NCBI GenBank assembly: GCA_013115135.1
Contig: JABANP010000544.1
Span: forward strand, 1-33,950
Direction of reading: 5' to 3'
Origin: Perkinsus olseni
Lineage: Eukaryota > Perkinsozoa > Perkinsida > Perkinsidae
Length of the DNA stretch: 33,950 nt
The notes beneath the pieces were generated by a model. It did no database searches. It had not been told where the DNA came from and saw nothing but the letters and a program-made list of their open reading frames with translations. The translations under genes and the position numbers were made by a program. Numbering within the stretch: position 1 is the stretch's first letter; each line of letters starts with the position of its first letter. Of the stretch, positions 26,188-33,950 are shown piece by piece.

Positions 26188-28264
26188 AACCTTTTATCAC
26201 TTTGGTACTCGGATCTGACCGGAGGTCTCCGCCCCCTCGATTGAACCACCATACATGTTGGCGGTGGAGAGTCAAACCGCCATCCTGTTTGTTCAGAGAA
26301 ACTTCACAGATGATCCCTCCAAGGCCTTGTAACGAGGCGTCAGTGATGACGGCGAAACGCCGACATGTGGAAGCCGGAATTGTTTTGCTCGGGAAATGCT
26401 TCAGCTCCTCCGTGAAGAATGAAAGGCTTTCCAACAGTGCCGTTCCAGGCCGGATAGTGACCAAATTGTACTTGTTGGCAATGGATGTCGTAGCGAACAA
26501 TGGGCATAAATGCGCCTTCCACCGTCGAGCTAGTTGGGATACCCATGAAAGTTTCCCCATAAGAGCTTCCAATTTCCTTACTGAGAGACGACCTGGCGTC
26601 TCTAGCAAATCCTTCAGCTGAGAACAAAGTTGTTCTCGCTTAGTTATGGGGATAGTGATGGACTTCTGATTGAGGTTAATGTCGAAGCCCAAGACGACCG
26701 AGGACACATTAGACGCCCTGATTTTACTATATTCAAGGTTAATACCGCAGATTAACGCTATAGTTAATAACGAAGTTAAGCAGAAAAGCGGGTCCGAGGA
26801 TCGCCAGCATGAATCATCAACATATACGAAACCTTTATCCCTGGGAGCCCATCCATCGTTTGATGAGCTACCACACATCGCGGCAAGAAAGCGCATTTGA
26901 AGTTTGTGTATCACTGCATTCGTTCGGACCCACAAAGAAGGACTAGTTAATAGTCCAAAAGGCAAACAGGAGTCCACTAGGAATCCTGGGCCGATGGGGT
27001 TATTCAATGTCAGAAATGGAACCTCCTCCGATGCCACACTAAGTAATCTGTATGCAGACTTCACGTCATATTGAACGAGATAATCAGTACTTGATGCGTC
27101 AGAAATCAAGTTGAAAATTTCACGCTTAGCTGGGTATACTACCGTACGGTCTAGTAGAATTTGGTAATTAATGCCAGACCGGCGAAAATCTGAAATAAGT
27201 CGGATTTTTGTTTTGTTAGCATCTTTCCAAATTGGCGTGCATCGGCTAACTGCTCCTCCTGCAGGAGGGGAATCAACCAGTATCATGCGACCCAACCGAA
27301 TCTCCTCGTCGACTTGTCGACTTGCATACTCGCATAACCGCGTATCCCTCGAGGTATATGCTGGGAAGGAAGAGGGGTCCTTGGCGTAGTCCGTAGAAGG
27401 CCATTTGATAAGCGAACTTTCCCCGCGTTTGCGCTTCTTGGGTGTGGAAGAAGGCCAAGCAGAAGACTCCGTAACAACTGACGTAAGACCAATTGAAGCG
27501 CCATTCATGATTTGGTTACAGATGAGGTAGTCGTCCTTGGTGGACGCATCGTGGTCATCCCCTACCGGGGAGGTGATCTTCAATAAGGTCTCCATGAGCA
27601 TAGGATAGAGAGGAGACTTGGTTGATGCTTGTGTCCGGAGAGCTTGTTCGGTAGCCCATCCAGAGGCGACGAGGTATTGAATCCACGCGTCGCGGACTTC
27701 ATCTGCTAAGGCGCCAATGCCCAGCCTCTGCCACGTAGGACCGAGAGTTGCTTGTTGACTTGGCGGGGCTGTTACAAAGTTCGACCAGAAATGCTGCACT
27801 TGTGGTTGGTGGATCCAAGAGAGCACTGAGCTTTTCAAAGTTGAAGCAAGATACTGATGGGCTGCTCTCCCTGCTCGATTTGGTGCGACGAGATCCCATT
27901 GTGATATCTAAGATGTACCAGTTCCATCGACAATTGGGCAGTCGAGCTGCCAAGTAGCTAAGATAGCAAGTAATGCCTGTAACCAAGTCGATGGGGGGGT
28001 ACGACGTCGCGCACCCGGGCGCCGATGTTGATCATTCTTGTAGTGTCGCTCGTGCTGTGATCGTATAGATCGCCGATGTGGCATGACGGCGGAGGGAAAC
28101 TGAAGAGAAGCCGGTGCAGCGTCGGTGAACTCGAGAAAGTTAAATACAGTGTATGCTGAACTGTTCAGCCTGAACGATGAGTGAGGAGGGGGAAAGAAAA
28201 AGGGGCCCGATGGGTGGGGGTCGACAGCGGGCTCAGATGAGAGTCGTAAAAGGAGGCTACTCAC
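26186..28264 (-). pseudogene. DIRS-like reverse transcriptase/RNase H, interrupted by one TAG
   Basis: An upstream piece (28264-27911) and the main piece (27907-26186) share one frame, separated only by TAG at 27908-27910. Main-piece motifs, numbered from 27838: KIRLISDFRRSGIN (about 211), VQYDVKSAYRLL (about 255, catalytic Asp), LPFGLLTSPSLW (about 292), FVYVDD (about 337, the YxDD box), VVLGFDIN (about 381), GKLSWVSQLAR (about 428), and AVITDAS (about 496), the first Asp of RNase H. RNase H then stops without its Glu, Asp and His motifs, so it is truncated near 26250. The RT core looks intact. No ATG opens the main piece at its left end; the upstream piece is probably its real N-terminal part (basic, with a Trp/Leu-rich stretch). 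Confidence 0.85.
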
Positions 28265-28483
28265 TAGTCAACCTATCGTCGTGCCAAATGATACAGACGT
28301 ACTGAGAAGGAGATGAGATGAATGACTACTGGTAAATCTTACGATGGTCTCAGAAAGTCACGCACGCTCGAGGTGACGCACAAAATGACCAATGCAGAAT
28401 TATAGCTGTCCCTTAATGGGGTCACCGATAAAAAGGGGAGAATGATTGAGTTACTCTTTTTGGGCCTCCCAGGAGCCTGCTCC
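28265..28483 (-). other. Gap between gag-like and RT frames
   Basis: About 220 bp with no supported coding sequence or strong structure. In DIRS-like elements the two ORFs are usually close or overlapping; the frame change here may be real or a decay product. Confidence 0.4.
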
Positions 28484-29339
28484 TCAGCTCCTAACTTTGG
28501 TTGATGTCTGGGGAATCTGCATTTCCTCAAAGCTAAGAAAAGGGCATGTAGAGGCTGTGAATTTACACATATCCGCCGGTAGAGAGGAAGGAGCTACAGG
28601 ATTGCTCCCACTTGACCGACTGTAGGGGGTGCTCCCAGTCCGAGGGGCGCCGCTTATGCGACTCGGGCCACTCTCCCGAAGGGCTATTGCCCACGCCTTA
28701 ATATCAACGGGATTGGATAAGACTTGATCCAAAGCCAACGAGAGTGGAATATCTTGTTCTCTGGCGAGACGACGTACGGCCCCTGGCAGAGATCGACGAA
28801 AGCGTTCATCAAATGCTAAGACCGCAGAATCAAAGCGGGTATCCCGTCGAAGATCACAAAGCCTCAAAATATACTCGAGAATAGATACCATGTTACCCTT
28901 CTGCAGAAGAACAAAAACTGCTGCCAACCACGGAATGAGGATGGATAATAGTTCGGGTACTGTCGAAGGGCGACGGCGTTTTGGGGACATCTTCAGCGGT
29001 CGTGCAAGAAGTTGGGAAGTGCTACTTTGAGCCGGTACATCCAGTCCGCTTCCCACTGGTATATCCACAAGTAGTTCTCTATAGGCCAAGGGGTCGTCAG
29101 TCATGGATCTTATGAGAGAATGAGGGGCTTGCAGTAACTCCGAAGGAGTTGGCCCGTACAGAGTAGCAAACTGGGCGATGAACGCAGTAGTGCTGAGGAC
29201 CTTCCCTGTCTCAGTAGTGGACTTTTCAGCTAAGGTAGTAGCTAACTTCACATACGCCTCAATGCGTAATTTTATAATGTCTAAAGGAACCTTGGAACTT
29301 TCCGGTTGGTTGTTGAAGATAGTATCTGCAGCGGTGGAC
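28484..29339 (-). pseudogene. DIRS-like gag-like protein, truncated at both ends
   Basis: The frame runs from 29365, but its first residues are read from LTR sequence of element C; the gag-like part starts near 29339. It has an Ala/Leu/Thr-rich helical region, a Lys/Arg cluster (SPKRRRPSTVPELL) and the pattern LEYILRLCDLRRDTRFDSAV followed by AFDERFRRSL. This resembles the Tyr/Phe-Asp-x-x-Phe-Arg signature seen in ORF1 proteins of DIRS-like elements. Near the end MCKFTASTCPF looks like the start of a Cys-rich finger that then goes out of frame. Likely function: nucleocapsid-like RNA binding. Confidence 0.6.
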
Positions 29340-29425
29340 AACAAGGTAACGATAAATACTATCATACAAGAGACAGATCAACCATAATAGTCAACAGGTC
29401 TCCGTACACTGCGCTGAACCGCACA
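29340..29425 (-). repeat. LTR fragment of copy C (86 bp)
   Basis: Identical by eye to 22369-22454, from aacaaggtaacg to the CGCACA end. The left edge is an abrupt join to the DIRS-like gag frame. Confidence 0.85.
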
Positions 29426-29596
29426 TTGCCCGCGTGAAATTACCCAATTTCAACTATTGGCGACTTCAATCCAACACGGAAAAAATACCATATACATACC
29501 GTGGCAACAGTCAACAACATACGATATCATATTGACAATATGTGTTAACCGTACAATGCCGAAATAGAAATACTCAATAACCTTACAATCATCATC

Positions 29597-31287
29597 TTAT
29601 TCATCATCACTGCCACTCGAAGAACCAGAAGAGCTTGAAGAACCATCCTCCTTATCCTTAGACTTTTAGACTTCTTAGACTTCTTCTTAGATCTCTTCTT
29701 CTTACCCTTCTCAGAAGACTTCGCCTTAGCAGAACCTTCTTCATAAGTGGACTTCATAGCGTCACTAAGAAATACTGACTTAGAGCAACTGGAACCACCT
29801 TGCACTTCCTTATCATGCGTAGCAGTAGGAGGAGAGTCCCATACAGGTTGTGGTAGTACATTACCGTCAGGGTTAGGAGTCTCATTCCAGCTACCATAAT
29901 CCTTAGAAGCAGAATTGGAGTTATTATACCATCCCTTACTCCACTTAGAGGAAGTGGTATACCAGTTCTTATCGCACTTAGAAGAGGAGCCGTTATTACC
30001 AGAGGTATCCACCTGGGGGGTTGTAGCCTTAGCATCGTCGGCATCAGTAGCGCCAAAAGCAGCCTCAGTAACCTCCCTAGTAGAAGCCTTAGTAGCAGCG
30101 TCAGAATAACCGTTCTTGGGGTCTTCAGCAATCTGTTGGAGAGTCTCATTGTGGTCACCCTTAGTCTAACATGGAATAGCCATAGCAGAACCGTCCATAG
30201 GGTAGGCCTCTTCATCACCATCTCGAATTGGCAATACTTCGTCTCAGCAAGAGTTAGAGCCCTATAAAAGCACTTTTCCTCGCGGTCCACCATTTCAATA
30301 TGAAACATTTCGGACTCATACCTCTTCCAAGCCTGCTGAGCAATAGTATCGAAGACATGACTCTCGAAACGATTAACCATGCCGTAGTTCTTGACAGACT
30401 TATAATGAGTATATAAAGTCCTATAGGAGAAAACCTCATACACAGTCAATATCCTCAAGGCCATAAAATATAACGAATGGGTAACCATACGACAACACCT
30501 TTCTTCCGCAACCGTCGAATCCTCAGAAGGAACCTTCGGAGCAAGAAGAATAGGATAATTCTCAGTGTTTTCCCACTGAGACGTGACATCCAACATCATC
30601 TCAACACAGATGAACCATAAAAGAGAACCCACAGTAAGAACGGAACCAGGATACCAAATCCCAGCCTTCTCGAGTACCTCAACAGGGAGTTCATCGCCCG
30701 CCTTAACATCCGGAAATACCGTCTCTCCACTAACTATGAAAAGCCGTAACCTCGGAGAGAGCGCTGACCAGACTTCAGGAACGAATGAAGTACCCTCAAC
30801 GAGAATCAAACCCATGATCCTCCTTTCAAACTCATTAAACATCTCCAACCTTATCAATGGCGTAACCGCAAAGGATAAACCACCACTGACAAGCCGAGGA
30901 CCTTTGACCTTGGGATCGGTATAACAACCTTGCTTGACCCCTCGAGAGTACTCGTAGAAAACCACAGGACCCTTAAACAGAAACGTCTTCGTCAGCTTAC
31001 CAAAGTCGGCGTTAGCCTTCAAAACAAAATCTCTAATCTCCTCAATAGCCGGATTAGACTGTTTGCCGGGGGCATCGACCTTGATACCAGCAACCATACA
31101 GCGAACAGCAAAATCCATACCATTCCTCATAAGCTTCCTCGATTATGCTGATGCTGACCATAGACTCAGCATCAGCATAATAATCAACATCTTCAACCAT
31201 AGCCAAGACCTCCTCCGGCTTCAAAATACGGCCTTCGGAAACCACTTCGACAACCTTCGTAATAGCCTTGTCTAAATTATCAACCAT
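29597..31287 (-). pseudogene. ORF2 of copy C, broken
   Basis: Intact ATG at 31285-31287 (MVDNLDKAITK). Frame changes occur near 31130-31170, where a small insertion (gattatgctgatgctgac) replaces sequence seen in A and B, near 30230 (…TKYC then another frame), and near 29666 (one T fewer in a T-run). The central join that is broken in B is open here (GSVLTVGSLLWFICVEMMLDV), which shows that the two ORF2 pieces of A and B were one protein. The C-terminal Lys/Ser-rich tail is still recognisable. Confidence 0.75.
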
Positions 31288-31854
31288 AAGAAAGCGTAAA
31301 AATCCGTGAGTGGGACCTCAGGCGATAACACTACTGCAAAGAGCAATGCAGTAGGGAACGACAACAAAACCCTTAACGTCCGAGGGAATATAAACTCCCT
31401 CACGGTATTAATAGAGCGAGACCTTCAAAGGTGCGAACCTCCAGCAGCCGTTTCGAAACGATTTCGCAACGATAAGACCAGTCTAAACGCCCTAACCGCT
31501 TTCCGCCATACGAATGGACTGTCGGCTACGCAATAAAGACCAGCTCCCAACCCGGGGGCTAAATAACCGCCCTTAAGGGAGCACCGTCTCACTTAGGAAC
31601 CAACGGACGCGCGACCGTCGTTGAGGAATCCCAAGATAGATCAAGATTGCAAGATGTGCGCAACTAGGGCGCTTCAGCACCATAACACGGTGCAAACAAG
31701 ATGAACACCCTAAGCAATTAAGGGCCTCAATAATAACTATACTGCAGCAACCTTACTGCCGTACAGCATCAATAAAAAATCAGTAACGATAGTCAGGGTC
31801 AGCCGTAACAACAATAGTCAAATAACAATAGTCGCTACAATACGGTACTGTAAG
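31288..31854 (-). other. Non-coding gap between ORF1 and ORF2, copy C
   Basis: Collinear with 4245-4809 and 15756-16320 but with more indels, for example extra G or A in runs near 31556, 31577 and 31777. Confidence 0.6.
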
Positions 31855-32646
31855 CTATATAGTGGAGCCGAAGCCTCTGGCGTTGATATCCTCCAACAGT
31901 TGCAGCACTTCCCTTACCCTCCTGCGAGTCCAGTGTCGACTGTCTGGGGCTCACGTAAAAGAGGGAGTCCAACTCGGCATTCACCCAGTCAACATCCTCA
32001 ACCTTCTTAACCGTGATGCAACCGTCAAAATAGTTCAACCTTCATCGGCCGAAGGAGAACCTTATCTTCATTATCCTCTTTCCTCACACTCGAGAACGAT
32101 AGCCATCCCTACATAATCTTCTCCTACTGTGATCACAACCGAGTCCTTGGGTGGCTTAATCCTTAGGAATTTACCGAAGCGTAACCCTTCAGCACGACCT
32201 AAGCTGCTCTCTTTAGCAGAGGGGACATCAACTATCCTTCTATCTTCAGTATCATCTTCCTCAGAAGAGTCCGAAGGCTCTTCCTCAGACGATACATCGG
32301 CGGGTTGACATTAGGCGGCAACTGAACATCATCTTCATCCTCCGCCGAATCCAATGGCTCGACTCCCGGAGGCAATAAACTTCCTTGGGGTAACCCCAAT
32401 CCTTCAGCCTCTTCAGCCTTCTTTGCCAACCTTTTTCAACTCTGTCTTAGCCCTAGCCCGCCTTACCAAATCACAGTCATCATCGCCGTCCTGGAGCTTC
32501 ATCTCTTTTGAGTATTCCGTCAGCGTCCAAATAGACCCTGACTCCCCTATTGAGGTACTCATAAATGACTCCTTGCAAGGCCGCGGCATGAACAACGTTC
32601 TTCAGGGCAAAGACCTCTAGCTCCCCATATTTCGGGAACCGTAACC
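31855..32646 (-). pseudogene. ORF1 acidic tail, copy C, fragmented
   Basis: The same region as 16321-17110, split into short pieces (31835-32038, 32232-32429, 32413-32595) by single-base changes, nearly all of them an extra base in a homopolymer (for example cttccctta for cttcctta, gtctggggct for gtctgggct). The amino-acid sequence of each piece is otherwise preserved. Confidence 0.75.
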
Positions 32647-33950
32647 TTAGAGTCGTCCACCCTCATCAATGCCGACTCTCTTAACCCCGGAAATATTATT
32701 CCCGGACACTTCACACCATGCTTTTACGAGAGTTCCCTTCACGTCCATCCGTACAAAGTGAACCCCATAATTGCCCGTCGATAGCACCTTAGGCGAACTA
32801 TACTCACAAAGATTGGAGTGGAACGCTGTCGCTATCATCTCCGGACGGGAATCACATAAGGGTCGAACACAGGTGCGCCCCGCCACATGGTCGTGAACCG
32901 ATAACAGGTCGTAGTCAACGTCGTCACTGGATTTATCTCGTTGCCCGCGTTGCCCGCGATGCCCGACTAAATCCAAATCCTGATCTTCAATTTTGGGGAG
33001 GGTATCCTTAAATTCATTCTCATCATCGTTAATCGAGTCATAATCCGAGGGTTGCTCTCCCTCGCCATCAGAAAATTTCTCGATCGTAGATACCCATTCG
33101 CCCTCGATGGTCCGACTCATATCAACTCGCACCCCCTCGGGAGTTAGAATAATTCTAGTATTCAATCTTGCCAATGTCAAACACCCTAATAAGACGGGTA
33201 CGGTCATTGTATCCTCCGTAACAATGAACCACTCTATCACCGCGTTACTCCCTATGGCCACCGTAAGTTGCACCATTCCCAAAATTTCCATCACGGCTCC
33301 GCCAGCCACACTGACCTTCGGTACATGTCGACATTCCACTGTCGCCATTGGAACACATTCCTTTAAGGTTGATATCGTCACTAGTGAAACTTCTGCTCCT
33401 GTATCGAATAATGCTGATACCGGTTTCCCCTCTAGAATGACTTCCCCAATCACCATCGGAACATGCCCCGTATTGGTCGACGCCACTCTATGATCCTCAG
33501 CCTCATCTATAATCTCTCCATTTTTATCTCCTTCCCGACTAATCCTTCCGATCATATGTACCTTCGCATTCGGACCTATTCTGCCTCTTGCTGTCGGTGT
33601 GCCTGCCTCTTTTAAGCCAGCCTTAACATTTGTCCTACACGTGTAGGCCAAATGCCCTGGGAACTTGCACCTCCTGCAGATCGCCTTTTCCACCTTCACA
33701 TTACACTTATCCAACGTATGCGATGGACTCCCACACCTTATACATCTCTTCTCCATATCCGCAGGTTCCGTAGCCAAACAAGTACTCGCGGAATGCCCCG
33801 GTTTCAAGCACCGGTAACATTTAATACCCGTCGTATCCCGGCCTATTGCCAGAATATATCTCTCCGAATAGCAGCTTTCCCCATCGGACTCTTCACTCAT
33901 TCCAACAGAGTAAGCCGATCCTTCTCTGACCCTGCTAAATGATCGACTCC
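32647..33950 (-). CDS. ORF1 of copy C: CCHC knuckles fused to an intact retropepsin (partial)
   Basis: A single frame, open at the window edge (conserved frame visible to about 33900), reads three CCHC knuckles (CYRCLKPGHSASTC, CIRCGSPSHTLDKC, CRRCKFPGHLAYTC), a linker of about 65 residues, then the protease with ALFDTGAEVSLVT (catalytic Asp-Thr-Gly, about 33390-33425) and VPVLLGCLTLARL, followed by part of the acidic tail. The function inferred is Gag processing by an aspartic protease made in the same frame as Gag, without a frameshift. This is the best preserved protease of the three copies. The right end is cut by the window, the left by a frameshift at about 32650. Confidence 0.85.
   Translation of the reverse strand, partial: SRSFSRVREGSAYSVGMSEESDGESCYSERYILAIGRDTTGIKCYRCLKPGHSASTCLATEPADMEKRCIRCGSPSHTLDKCNVKVEKAICRRCKFPGHLAYTCRTNVKAGLKEAGTPTARGRIGPNAKVHMIGRISREGDKNGEIIDEAEDHRVASTNTGHVPMVIGEVILEGKPVSALFDTGAEVSLVTISTLKECVPMATVECRHVPKVSVAGGAVMEILGMVQLTVAIGSNAVIEWFIVTEDTMTVPVLLGCLTLARLNTRIILTPEGVRVDMSRTIEGEWVSTIEKFSDGEGEQPSDYDSINDDENEFKDTLPKIEDQDLDLVGHRGQRGQRDKSSDDVDYDLLSVHDHVAGRTCVRPLCDSRPEMIATAFHSNLCEYSSPKVLSTGNYGVHFVRMDVKGTLVKAWCEVSGNNISGVKRVGIDEGGRL

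Larger units (their letters stand above)
26186..29339 (-). mobile_element. DIRS-like retrotransposon, partial (gag-like, RT, truncated RNase H)
   Basis: On the minus strand: gag-like ORF (from about 29339 to 28484), a 220-bp gap, then the RT/RNase H frame with an in-frame TAG (28264 to 26186). No tyrosine recombinase is found next to it, so the element is incomplete on the 3' side; the recombinase at 6909-8008 belongs to another copy. The 5' side is cut by the LTR fragment of element C. Confidence 0.7.
29340..33950 (-). mobile_element. LTR element copy C, truncated in its 3' LTR and open at the window edge
   Basis: Starts within the LTR (29340-29425, 86 bp) and is collinear with copy B from 13819 to about 18455. 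ORF2 (29597-31287), the gap (31288-31854) and the ORF1 C-terminal half (31855-33950) follow. Many single-base differences are extra bases in homopolymers between 31.6 and 32.7 kb. The rest of ORF1 and the 5' LTR lie beyond the window. Confidence 0.9.

Noticed and set aside
1..33950. Dinoflagellate/perkinsid spliced-leader sequence as a test of the organism
   Set aside because: I looked for the ccgtagccattttggctcaag type of sequence and found only a short unrelated ccgtagcc at 33769, so taxonomy stays unproven.

Overview
The window reads as repeat-rich eukaryotic nuclear DNA, not bacterial or organellar DNA. It has LTRs, Gag CCHC zinc knuckles, a retropepsin, reverse transcriptases of the tyrosine-recombinase (DIRS-like) type, minisatellites and no operon-like host genes. 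I recognised no host housekeeping gene, rRNA or complete tRNA. Balanced base composition and the mix of elements would suit a protist, perhaps an alveolate such as a perkinsid, but that is a low-confidence inference.

Layout, left to right. 1-1783: a non-coding 1.8-kb repeat (here called R). 1784-6260: the 3' part of an LTR element (copy A, minus strand), cut inside its protease. 6261 to about 8520: a decayed tyrosine-recombinase retrotransposon (plus strand; RT fragment, then recombinase). 8569-8905: a palindrome and a 15-bp minisatellite. About 8906-9880: relics, one resembling the N-terminus of the LTR element's ORF1. About 9880-11515: a diverged copy of R. 11516-13301: a near-identical copy of R, head to tail with it. 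13302-22454: a complete LTR element (copy B, minus strand) with 605/606-bp LTRs and a 4-bp target duplication, ACGT. 22455-29339: a patchwork of an RNase H tail, SINE-like repeats, LTR relics, a strongly folded 190-bp segment, nested repeats, and a DIRS-like element with a gag-like ORF and RT/RNase H (minus strand). 29340-33950: a third LTR-element copy (C, minus strand), truncated in its LTR on the left and running off the window on the right.

The LTR element is the most interesting part. On the minus strand, copy B reads: 5' LTR (with the ORF1 start codon inside it), a long ORF1 (repeat-rich N-terminal region, RS-rich basic region, Gag domain, three CCHC knuckles, retropepsin, long acidic tail), a conserved gap of about 565 bp, ORF2 (about 560 codons, unknown, with a Lys/Ser/Asp-rich tail), then the 3' LTR. 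No reverse transcriptase, RNase H or integrase is visible in its 9.15 kb, so it is probably a non-autonomous gag-protease element mobilised in trans. Copies A, B and C each carry different frameshifts, several of them in homopolymers, so part of the damage may be assembly error.

Copies A and B share not only the element but also the flanking R repeat and the exact insertion junction, so 1-6260 and 11516-17774 are a segmental duplication (or two haplotypes joined in assembly).
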